DNA from: JBLNDG01 sp050261415
Lineage (GTDB): Bacteria > Bacillota > Clostridia > Lutisporales > Lutisporaceae
Length of the DNA: 25,751 nucleotides
Direction of reading: 5' to 3'
Assembly (NCBI GenBank): GCA_050261415.1
Contig: JBLNDG010000078.1
Coordinates: 1-25,751, forward strand
Shown here piece by piece: positions 8,327-14,292 of this stretch. The notes below the pieces were generated by a model. It was given only the letters and a program-made list of their open reading frames with translations. It made no database searches and was not told where the DNA came from. A program made the position numbers and the translations under genes. Every line of letters starts with the position of its first letter. Position 1 is the stretch's first letter.

Positions 8327-9076
8327 TTAACCTCCGAACTTATTATTTTCATGCGGAGTCTTGTCATCTTCAACGCCCTCTTCACACCCATGCACTTGAG
8401 AACCATATTTCTTCACCAATGTAATAGAAATATATCCTGTTACGACCGCTAAAATGCCGAGAGCGAAAATTATCATATAGATATTTAACTTCAACATATC
8501 CGCTGCAACTTGATAGCATCCAATAAATCCAAACAGCATGAATACAAATGAGGAGGCAATTTTCATTGCTCGCTCAGATATTCTTTTGCTGATAAAACCC
8601 CCAAATACGATACCAACAGCATTGGCAATCACTAACCCAAACGTTCCTCCAATAAAAACTGCAACCGGACTTTGGGGAAACCTTGTTGCAAAGGCCATCG
8701 TTGCAAGTTGTGTCTTATCACCCAGTTCTGCAATGAAAAATGCTGCTATTACTGTCAGGACGGGGCTGAGCTTCACCCTGGTATTCTCATCCTCCCCTTC
8801 CCCCTTCTCTACTAAGGTCCACAAACCAAAAATAAGGAAGGATAATGCTGCGATACCCTGGATCCATATCTGCAGGCCTTCAAACCTGGTAATATAATTT
8901 CCAAGAGCCACTGCCGTTGAACTGAGGAGCACAATAGCTATACTTATTCCGATTAACACTTGATGGGTCTCATATTTGGTTGCAAGAGCCATGGCAAGAA
9001 GCTGCGTCTTGTCGCCCATCTCTGCCAGAGTAACACCAGCCAATGTGAATAATAATGCCAATAGGTCCGTATACAT
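8327..9076 (-). CDS. UPF0016/GDT1-family membrane protein, probable Mn2+ exporter
   Basis: This 249-aa integral membrane protein has the family's signature twice: EMGDKTQLLAMALATKY (from residue 19) and ELGDKTQLATMAFATRF (from about 117). Each lies in a hydrophobic helix, in an inverted-repeat layout of about 2 x 3 membrane segments joined by a charged loop (VEKGEGEDENTR). The E-x-G-D-K-T motifs form the cation site. Characterised relatives (MneA in bacteria, GDT1/TMEM165 in eukaryotes) move Mn2+ and/or Ca2+. The Mn2+-sensing yybP-ykoY leader directly upstream strongly supports Mn2+ export. I start at the ATG 9074-9076 because AGGGG lies 8 nt upstream; a GTG seven codons earlier lacks a site. 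Both motif copies are intact. Confidence 0.9.
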   Translation of the reverse strand: MYTDLLALLFTLAGVTLAEMGDKTQLLAMALATKYETHQVLIGISIAIVLLSSTAVALGNYITRFEGLQIWIQGIAALSFLIFGLWTLVEKGEGEDENTRVKLSPVLTVIAAFFIAELGDKTQLATMAFATRFPQSPVAVFIGGTFGLVIANAVGIVFGGFISKRISERAMKIASSFVFMLFGFIGCYQVAADMLKLNIYMIIFALGILAVVTGYISITLVKKYGSQVHGCEEGVEDDKTPHENNKFGG

Positions 9077-9107
9077 TTTCACATCCCCTTCAATCACTTT
9101 ATTATAA

Positions 9108-9167
9108 TAAAAAAGGCTTTTAACATAACCACAGCAGAATGCGGATTATGTTAAAAGTCCCATTTCC
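9108..9167 (-). terminator. Second terminator hairpin, a copy of the riboswitch expression platform
   Basis: On the minus strand GGACTTTTAACATAA pairs with TTATGTTAAAAGCC (one bulged A) and is followed by TTTTTT. Its first 25 nt (9167-9143) match the riboswitch 3' end at 9234-9210 in 21 of 25 positions, and both copies end in an AAAG(T/C)C-T6 pattern. It lies between the first terminator and the gene's ribosome binding site. It is a strong intrinsic terminator in its own right. Confidence 0.8.
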
Positions 9168-9177
9168 TTCGGCAAAC

Positions 9178-9303
9178 AAAAAAGACTTTCAACACAATCC
9201 ATAAACCGAGGATCATGCTAAAAGTCTCGTTTCCATAAAAGGTTACAAAGCCAGGTGAACCTCACCAGCATGTTGACTTTGTAATACAAACTACTCCCTT
9301 TTA
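9178..9303 (-). ncRNA. yybP-ykoY Mn2+ riboswitch with its terminator
   Basis: Read on the minus strand, the aptamer begins with TTAAAAGGGAGTAG. It continues with an ACAAAGTCAAC... / GGCTTTGTAAC helix carrying the loop side GTGAGGTTCACCTGGC, and closes with GGAAACGAGACTTTTAGC. These conserved blocks and their order match yybP-ykoY leaders as I remember them. P1 forms from TAAAAG and CTTTTA. The same CTTTTA strand also starts the terminator: GACTTT...CATGATCC pairs with GGATTGTG...AAAGTC, followed by TTTTTT. So the usual switch (Mn2+ bound = P1 formed = read-through) can be drawn. It sits upstream of a UPF0016 gene, a known target class. Confidence 0.9.
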
Positions 9304-9328
9304 ACGCAGTGAGTATTTAATTAGTATT

Positions 9329-9357
9329 ATTGTATAATGGTTAGAAAAAAATGTCAA
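9329..9357 (-). promoter_or_regulatory. Sigma-A promoter of the riboswitch/UPF0016 transcript
   Basis: On the minus strand TTGACA (9357-9352) and TACAAT (9334-9329) are 17 nt apart, a near-consensus promoter. Transcription would start about 20 nt before the aptamer. Confidence 0.85.
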
Positions 9358-9490
9358 TGCACTGGATGTACTAATATCAACGGCTGAATCTTTCTTCAAC
9401 AGTACAACAATATACTTTTTTAACCAGTCTGCTTCCACACCATCATTTAGCCTATATGCAAAAACAAATAATAATAGCTAAAATACTACT

Positions 9491-9517
9491 TAGGAGACAG
9501 AAATTATCTGTCCCCTA
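9491..9517 (-). terminator. Probable terminator of the small membrane-protein gene
   Basis: Arms TAGGAGACAGA and TCTGTCCCCTA form an 11-bp stem with one mismatch. It lies about 25 nt after the stop of the minus-strand small membrane-protein gene. The T-tract is weak (TAAGTAGTATTTT), so it may be a poor terminator. Nothing coding is visible between it and the riboswitch promoter. Confidence 0.45.
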
Positions 9518-9539
9518 GAGATTTTACCCAATTGTTAAT

Positions 9540-9806
9540 CTAGAGTATTGGTCCACCAAGGCCGAAGGTCCTGCTAAAACCGCCAAAGGCAATTATAGCA
9601 AGTATTATGATAAAGAAGAAGTTTTTCTCCCTGCCCATTGTTGTGCATGATGCTAAGAGTATGAACAACAGAAGCAGTATAAGGAATCCATTTTCCCCAT
9701 GTTTACATTCCTTGCCAGCAGCTGGTGACACAACACCTGGTGCAGCGCAACCTGCATTTGCAAGCGCAGGGTTAATGCCTGCTCCATATCCAAATCCGTC
9801 TATCAT
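9540..9806 (-). CDS. Small Gly-rich membrane protein, possibly sporulation-related
   Basis: An 88-aa protein with an excellent ribosome binding site (GAGGAGGTG, 6 nt before the ATG). The N-terminal 35 residues are Gly/Ala-rich with three Cys (DGFGYGAGINPALANAGCAAPG). Two hydrophobic helices follow: GFLILLLLFILLAS (about 40-53) and FFFIIILAIIAFGGF (about 63-77). They are separated by a short TTMGREKN turn, and the tail is SRTFGLGGPIL. The Gly-rich head plus LIxxLFILL helix is reminiscent of YjcZ-type small spore proteins, but I do not recognise the family. A SigK-like promoter pattern upstream fits a late-sporulation role (inference). It stands alone, divergent from the ymaF-like gene. Confidence 0.65.
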   Translation of the reverse strand: MIDGFGYGAGINPALANAGCAAPGVVSPAAGKECKHGENGFLILLLLFILLASCTTMGREKNFFFIIILAIIAFGGFSRTFGLGGPIL

Positions 9807-9850
9807 TATTACACCTCCTCTCTTACGGCAAGGTCGCCTTCTTTCAATAA

Positions 9851-9877
9851 TATAATATGTACATGCTTAAGCTTGGT
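9851..9877 (-). promoter_or_regulatory. Possible SigK-type sporulation promoter
   Basis: The minus strand has AC (9877-9876), a 16-nt spacer and CATATTATA (9859-9851). This fits the SigK pattern AC-n16/17-CATAnnnTA. It is 45 nt upstream of the small membrane-protein start. Such short patterns arise by chance in AT-rich DNA, so this is weak. Confidence 0.3.
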
Positions 9878-9889
9878 TACACAAAAAGA

Positions 9890-9935
9890 GTACAATTTAC
9901 TAGCATGACCAAATAGAGTCATTAGCAAATTGTAC
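9890..9935. repeat. Long near-palindrome in a divergent intergenic region
   Basis: GTACAATTTACTAGCATGAC and GTCATTAGCAAATTGTAC form arms of 18-20 nt with few mismatches around an 8-nt centre. It lies between two divergent starts (9806 and 10091) and has no T-run on either side. It could be a binding site for a dimeric regulator or a small structured element. The rest of the 284-nt gap shows only the SigK-like box and AT-rich DNA. Confidence 0.5.
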
Positions 9936-10044
9936 ATTCATCTATTGTGACAAAATGATAAGTTTTAAGTTTAATTTGAAGCACTACTATATATTATCTA
10001 GTGTACCTTTGACTTCAAAATGCCATTATTCCATTGTATTATGT

Positions 10045-10085
10045 AACCTCCCTAAAAACTTGTACATATATTTATATGGGAGGTG
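10045..10085 (+). promoter_or_regulatory. Possible Shine-Dalgarno-sequestering hairpin
   Basis: ACCTCCC (10046-10052) is exactly complementary to GGGAGGT (10078-10084), which is the ribosome binding site of the ymaF-like gene. The loop is 25 nt, AT-rich. If the transcript starts upstream of 10045, the start would be masked. I could not place the promoter, so it is untested whether this segment is transcribed. Confidence 0.4.
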
Positions 10086-10090
10086 ATAAC

Positions 10091-10378
10091 ATGCCATACG
10101 GTTGCCATTCACATTACTTTGCAGGTATAACCACTATAAACCATGGTCATGCACATGAATACTCGGGAATAACTAGTTGTAACCCTGATACACCCGGCCA
10201 TGTTCATTATATGTTTGGTGAAACAACTCTCGATGATGGCCATGTTCATTACTATAATATTATTACAGGTCCTGCAATAGAAGTTTATGGTGGACATATT
10301 CATTATTATGAAAGTAGTACATCGTTTAATTATGGACACGTCCATTATATGTATGGTTATACCGAAACAGCGGTATAG
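10091..10378 (+). CDS. YmaF-family His-rich repeat protein
   Basis: A 95-aa protein made almost wholly of a degenerate 18-20 residue repeat with the core GH(V/I/A)H.Y.G.T: CHSHYFAGITT, HGHAHEYSGITS, PGHVHYMFGETT, DGHVHYYNIITG, GGHIHYYESSTS and YGHVHYMYGYTE. This is the pattern of the YmaF family, named after a Bacillus subtilis protein of unknown function; in that species it is known from sporulating cells only as far as I recall. The paired His in each repeat could bind metal (inference). I start at the ATG 10091 because GGGAGGTG is 5 nt upstream; a longer frame from 10034 has no site. There is no signal peptide or membrane segment. A perfect terminator follows. Confidence 0.8.
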   Translation: MPYGCHSHYFAGITTINHGHAHEYSGITSCNPDTPGHVHYMFGETTLDDGHVHYYNIITGPAIEVYGGHIHYYESSTSFNYGHVHYMYGYTETAV

Positions 10379-10394
10379 CTTATATATAATTTCT

Positions 10395-10422
10395 AAAAGA
10401 TCGTATATACGATCTTTTTTTT
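10395..10422 (+). terminator. Intrinsic terminator of the ymaF-like gene
   Basis: AAAAGATCGTAT / ATACGATCTTTT is a perfect stem followed by an unbroken run of eight T. It begins 17 nt after the stop codon. Confidence 0.9.
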
Positions 10423-10444
10423 GCCTTTGAATACCGAGAACGCG

Positions 10445-10576
10445 TCAGTAAACCGTATCACCATTTTTTCTTCCGGCTGCCATTGCGCGGGCTGCAGATT
10501 TAGCTACTGCATCAATTACAGACTGGCACAAGCCCTCTGTTTTTGGGTTGACAGACAATATACAGATTCTCATCAT
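10445..10576 (-). pseudogene. 43-codon remnant resembling the N-terminus of an NADPH-dependent FMN reductase/flavodoxin
   Basis: The minus strand opens with ATGATG about 8 nt after AAAGGG and reads MMRICILSVNPKTEGLCQ, then SVIDAVAKSAARAMAAGRK, ending NGDTVY before TGA. The first 30 residues fit the beta1-loop-alpha1 of flavin reductases (MKI..I..SPK..G.....V....), where the loop holds the FMN phosphate. The rest of the roughly 180-residue fold is missing: the frame stops and the next 60 nt hold only the ymaF terminator. It is either the stub of a deleted gene or an unrelated small ORF. It begins about 100 nt downstream of the MFS gene on the same strand. Confidence 0.4.
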
Positions 10577-10672
10577 CTCAACCCTTTCTCACAATAATTT
10601 TTCATGCGTCCTTATTTACTTTGTCCTAAATTGTAACGTCTTCACTATACTTAAAAATCATATGTCGGAAAT

Positions 10673-11872
10673 TTACTGTCCAGAATTTTCTTCAACAGTA
10701 TGCGGCTTAACATCTAGCCCCCGGTTGAAAAAGATCATTGCGGCATTGGCCAGCAAAACTGCCATCGTGACGTAAAACACATTTTTAATTCCATAAGCAG
10801 CAGCTACACTGCTGCCAATAAGAGGACCTATTAAATTGCCTAAGAAAACCGAAGAGGAGTTGAACCCGAATGCCGTTGCCTGTAATTCTTCAGGAGCCTT
10901 AATTTTCACGAGTACATTCAGCGATGGTATCATACCGCCAATAAACAATCCCAGTAGGAACCGTCCTACAAGCAAAACGCCGATATTGCCGGCCAAAGCT
11001 TGTGGAATATACATGCATGCCGCTGCACTAAGCGCCAGTGTTAATACCTTACGTTGACCAATACGGTCGCCCAATCTTCCTAAGGTTGGTGCACCAATTA
11101 GATTTGCAATACCACTCATGGCAACAACTAGACCGGCAATCATAGCCAAATGTGAACCTGTGTACAGTGTTTTCGCATATATCGAAACGATAGGCTCAAT
11201 ACTCATCATTCCGACTTGTGTAAATATGGAAGCAATAAAGATTGGGAAGAGAGGCTTCAATTGCATAAATGTTCCTTTTTTACCGGTTGCTGCATCCACT
11301 CTTGGTTGATGCTGTTCATGTACAAATATCATAACGATAACGCTGGCAAGGACAAGTAAACCTCCCGTTAAAAAGAATACATTACTGAATCCAAAGGTTT
11401 CCGCCAGTACACCACCAATCAGCGGGCCAATCAGGTTTCCTGCAATTGCGCCGGTTTGAAGCATACCTAGAGCCTGACCGGTATGTTCATTGGGTGTAAT
11501 TGAAGCTTGCAGCGAAACGGACATGGAGATAAAGCCAGAAAAGACCCCATTTAGTAACCGAAGTAAAAATAATTGCCATACCGATCCGACAGCACCCATT
11601 AATGCAGTGACTATACCCATACCAAACCCGGCACGCAGAAGCATGATTTTGCGCCCGTGCCTGTCTGCAAACCTCCCCCAAATCGGTTGAAAAATAACTG
11701 ACGTAACAAATTGCGCTGAGAACACCCATCCCGACCATAGTTCAATTTCCTGCAAATTATGTACCCCAAGCTTTTCAATATATAAGGGCAGGAACGGGAT
11801 CACCAGACTTATCCCGGCAGCAATAAAGAAGTCTGCGACCCATAATATCCAAAGCGTACGTTTCCAGTTCAA
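10673..11872 (-). CDS. MFS drug:H+ antiporter (MdtG/PmrA-like)
   Basis: A 399-aa membrane protein with 12 predicted hydrophobic segments in two halves. The motif A loop between segments 2 and 3 is GRFADRHGRKIMLLRAG, and the second half repeats it as GRLGDRIGQRKVL. GNLIGPLIGGVLAETFG (after segment 5) is the motif C region of antiporters, and its relative GNLIGPLIGSSVAAAYG lies in the second half. These features place it among multidrug exporters; the substrate is unknown. The start is a TTG at 11870-11872, with AAGGAG 11 nt upstream and an in-frame TAA immediately before it. No regulator gene is adjacent and no clear promoter was found in 11873-12040. It is downstream of, and separated by a terminator from, the ANTAR gene. 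Confidence 0.88.
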   Translation of the reverse strand: MNWKRTLWILWVADFFIAAGISLVIPFLPLYIEKLGVHNLQEIELWSGWVFSAQFVTSVIFQPIWGRFADRHGRKIMLLRAGFGMGIVTALMGAVGSVWQLFLLRLLNGVFSGFISMSVSLQASITPNEHTGQALGMLQTGAIAGNLIGPLIGGVLAETFGFSNVFFLTGGLLVLASVIVMIFVHEQHQPRVDAATGKKGTFMQLKPLFPIFIASIFTQVGMMSIEPIVSIYAKTLYTGSHLAMIAGLVVAMSGIANLIGAPTLGRLGDRIGQRKVLTLALSAAACMYIPQALAGNIGVLLVGRFLLGLFIGGMIPSLNVLVKIKAPEELQATAFGFNSSSVFLGNLIGPLIGSSVAAAYGIKNVFYVTMAVLLANAAMIFFNRGLDVKPHTVEENSGQ

Positions 11873-12042
11873 TTAATATGCATCTCCTTGCGAACCACTA
11901 TCACTTCTTAGTCATTAAGAGGATGATAAACACCCTTTACCTTTGTTATTATACCGTATGGTGCATTTTATGTATACAATTAGATAATTAGCTACCAGGT
12001 GTAAAGGAAGAATTTCATACCGGGTCTATGTCCATAAAATAC

Positions 12043-12074
12043 AAAAGCACTGCATTCAAATGCAGTGCTTTATA
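12043..12074. terminator. Bidirectional terminator, repeat-family copy A
   Basis: AAGCACTGCATT / AATGCAGTGCTT is a perfect stem with A4 on the left and TTTAT on the right, so it can end transcription both ways. On the minus strand it terminates the glnA-ANTAR transcript about 70 nt after its last stop. The stem and its right flank (ATGTAAGTCAAT) are shared with the hairpins at 20096 and 22635. Confidence 0.75.
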
Positions 12075-12087
12075 TGTAAGTCAATCA

Positions 12088-12118
12088 AATCCCAAGATGC
12101 GGGAACCCCGGGTTGAAC
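12088..12118. repeat. 31-nt dispersed repeat, copy 1
   Basis: AATCCCAAGATGCGGGAA followed by CCCCGGGTTGAAC. The same string with one substitution and one inserted A recurs at 24277-24308. It is much richer in GC than its surroundings and adjoins the copy A hairpin. With the next bases it contains GGGTT-g-AACCC. It does not code for anything recognisable. Confidence 0.75.
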
Positions 12119-12140
12119 CCTTCCGCCAACTAACATAAAA

Positions 12141-12713
12141 TTACCCCATGGTATCTATTATATTTTTTGAAACTTTCTTCATCGGAATACCTGTATCCAT
12201 GCTTTGCTTCTGAATTCTTCGATATGCTTCCTGCTCCGAAAGCCCAAATTTCTCAATAAGCAATCCTTTTGCCTTTTCAATTAACTTTCTTGTATCCATA
12301 TTGGTTTTCATTTCATTGAGTTCTGCTTCCAGTTTCTGAATTTTTATCCTGCTCTTTATTAGTAATTCGACTGTATTCAAAAGCAATGCCATGCTTACAG
12401 GCCTGGTGAGGCAAACAATATCCAGGTCATCCACCTTGCTTTCCACATATCCTTTCTGGACATCGTTGGTTAAAAGGACCACAGAACAAAGATTATTTCC
12501 TGCAATGATTTTTGCCAGTTCAAGACCTGTTGTATCCGGAAGCTCATAATTTGCAATCAGGAGTGTGGGCTTAAGTGTACGTACCTTTCTTATCGCTTCA
12601 TTCCCGGAAATGCAAATTTCCGATACAGTATAGCCGCTGCCAGTCAGCACTTGTTTTATTTTATTTCCCGCCTCTTCATTATTAACAGTTATAATAATCT
12701 CTGGCCGGCTCAT
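12141..12713 (-). CDS. ANTAR-domain transcription antiterminator with a degenerate receiver
   Basis: A 190-aa protein of NasR/AmiR/EutV type. Residues 5-120 have the CheY-like receiver fold (IIITVNNEE ... TLLIANYELPDTTGLELAKI ... VVLLTND ... VCLTRPVSM). A coiled-coil linker (KIQKLEAELNEMKTN, about 123-137) leads to the C-terminal ANTAR domain (RKLIEKAKGLLIEKFGLSEQEAYRRIQKQSMD..., about 140-187), which binds RNA. The phosphoacceptor Asp is Asn55, the acidic pair is Asn11-Asn12 and the conserved Lys is Arg104, so normal phosphorylation is unlikely. I start at ATG 12711-12713, 8 nt after GGAG, rather than the GTG three codons upstream. It lies 52 nt behind glnA on the same strand, so the two are probably cotranscribed. 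Its likely target is the paired-hairpin leader of glnN. Confidence 0.9.
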   Translation of the reverse strand: MSRPEIIITVNNEEAGNKIKQVLTGSGYTVSEICISGNEAIRKVRTLKPTLLIANYELPDTTGLELAKIIAGNNLCSVVLLTNDVQKGYVESKVDDLDIVCLTRPVSMALLLNTVELLIKSRIKIQKLEAELNEMKTNMDTRKLIEKAKGLLIEKFGLSEQEAYRRIQKQSMDTGIPMKKVSKNIIDTMG

Positions 12714-12765
12714 CTCCCTCACTCCAAACCTACTTCATACAATTACCGTATCAATGTGTTAAATT

Positions 12766-14097
12766 TTAATATTTGGCAAGATATTGATCAATTTCCCACT
12801 TATGAACTTTTGTCCTGTACTCATCCCATTCCAGCAGCTTAGCCTCGATATACCGGTCAAAGATATGCTCCCCTAATACTTTTCTCATGAGTTCACTTTT
12901 CTTGAGCTCCTGTACAGCCTCATACAAGTCCTTCGGCAGGCTGTCAATCCCGTATTTGGCCCTTTCTTCTTCATCCATGCTGTATATGTTCGCTTCAACA
13001 CTGTCAACAGGTTTTAGTTTATTCTTTATTCCATCCAATCCGGCTGCCAGCATGGCCGCAAGAGCCAGATATGAGTTGCATGAAGGATCAGGATTTCTGA
13101 GTTCTATTCTCGTACTATCACCTCTGGCTGCCGGTATCCTGATCAAAGGACTCCTGTTCTTGGCAGACCATGCAATATAAACAGGTGCTTCATACCCGGG
13201 CACCAACCGCTTATATGAGTTAACCAGCGGGTTGGTCAGCGCTGTCATGGCTTTAATATGCTTAATAATACCTGCAATATAGCTATAAGCAATTTCGCTT
13301 AGAGCCAGCTTGTCTTCCGGGTCATAAAACACATTTTTGCTTCCTTTTGATAAGGATTGGTTGGTGTGCATACCGGAACCGTTTATACCTGCTATCGGCT
13401 TTGGCATAAAACTAGCATGCAGTCCGTGCTGGTGTGCTACCGTTTTTACAACCAGCTTGAAGGTCATAATGTTATCCGCAGTCTCTAACGCATCTGCATA
13501 TTTAAAATCAATTTCGTGCTGTCCTCTTGCACCTTCATGATGGGATGCCTCGATTTTAAAACCCATCTCCTCCAACATCAAGCACATATCTCTGCGCGCA
13601 CTTTCGCCAAGGTCGACAGGGCCAAGGTCAAAGTAACCTGCGTTATCATGGGTGATAGTTGTCGGTATACCGTTATTATCCACCTGAAACAAAAAGAATT
13701 CACATTCCGGTCCTACATTAAAGGTGTAACCAAGATCAGCTGTTTCTTTCAGTACCTTTTTCAGCACATACCTGGGATCCCCTTTAAATGGGGTTCCATC
13801 CGGATTATATACATCACAAATCATTCTGGCAGTTCGCTCAGACTGTGACCGCCAGGGAAAAACGGCAAACGTGTTGGGGTCCGGCCTTAAATACATGTCG
13901 GACTCCTCGATTCTGACAAAACCTTCAATGGAAGAACCATCAAACATACATTGGTTGTTTAATGCTTTATCCAACATATCCGATGTAATCGAAACATTTT
14001 TAAGTGTTCCGAAAATATCAGTAAATTGCAGCCTTATAAATTTTATGTCCTGTTCTGCCACCATTCTTATAACATCATCCGGAGTATATTTTGCCAT
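12766..14097 (-). CDS. glnA: Glutamine synthetase, type I
   Basis: It makes glutamine from glutamate, ammonia and ATP; the type I enzyme is a cytoplasmic dodecamer. At 443 aa it matches the GSI-alpha group of Firmicutes, which lacks the adenylylation insert. Expected motifs are present in order: MFDGSSIEGFVRIEESDMYL, GPECEFFLF (metal ligands), the NGSGMHTNQS stretch, then KNRSPLIRIPAARG and the C-terminal ELRNPDPSCNSYLALAAML. The ATG at 14095-14097 follows GAGAGGAG by 8 nt; a longer open frame upstream (starting MQVEMQ) has no site and overlaps the promoter region. It has its own promoter and is followed by the ANTAR gene. I saw no GlnR/TnrA-type box and no ANTAR hairpin pair in its leader. 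Confidence 0.96.
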   Translation of the reverse strand: MAKYTPDDVIRMVAEQDIKFIRLQFTDIFGTLKNVSITSDMLDKALNNQCMFDGSSIEGFVRIEESDMYLRPDPNTFAVFPWRSQSERTARMICDVYNPDGTPFKGDPRYVLKKVLKETADLGYTFNVGPECEFFLFQVDNNGIPTTITHDNAGYFDLGPVDLGESARRDMCLMLEEMGFKIEASHHEGARGQHEIDFKYADALETADNIMTFKLVVKTVAHQHGLHASFMPKPIAGINGSGMHTNQSLSKGSKNVFYDPEDKLALSEIAYSYIAGIIKHIKAMTALTNPLVNSYKRLVPGYEAPVYIAWSAKNRSPLIRIPAARGDSTRIELRNPDPSCNSYLALAAMLAAGLDGIKNKLKPVDSVEANIYSMDEEERAKYGIDSLPKDLYEAVQELKKSELMRKVLGEHIFDRYIEAKLLEWDEYRTKVHKWEIDQYLAKY

Positions 14098-14228
14098 TTT
14101 TAAAACTCCTCTCTTATAAAATGTCTTTGTTAAACAAAAACAATGACATTCATTACAAGATTGCATTTCTACCTGCATAATTTGAACATCATTGCCGCCA
14201 GCTTTATTTTAACCAATTATTATACACA

Positions 14229-14256
14229 ATTATATTCATTGTCTGGGAAAATGCAA
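14229..14256 (-). promoter_or_regulatory. Sigma-A promoter of glnA
   Basis: On the minus strand TTGCAT (14256-14251) and TATAAT (14234-14229) are 16 nt apart. They lie in the 195-nt gap between glnN and glnA, giving a leader of about 125 nt. A weak hairpin (AATGTC/GACATT with TTTGTT/AACAAA inside) precedes the ribosome binding site but has no proper T-tract. Confidence 0.65.
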
Positions 14257-14292
14257 GTAGTTCTATTAGAATTTATGCTGTTTTTTTCAGTA

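Noticed and set aside
14098..14228. ANTAR hairpin pair in the glnA leader
   Set aside because: The small stems there have 3-, 5- or 8-base loops without the A1/G4 pattern and no good terminator.
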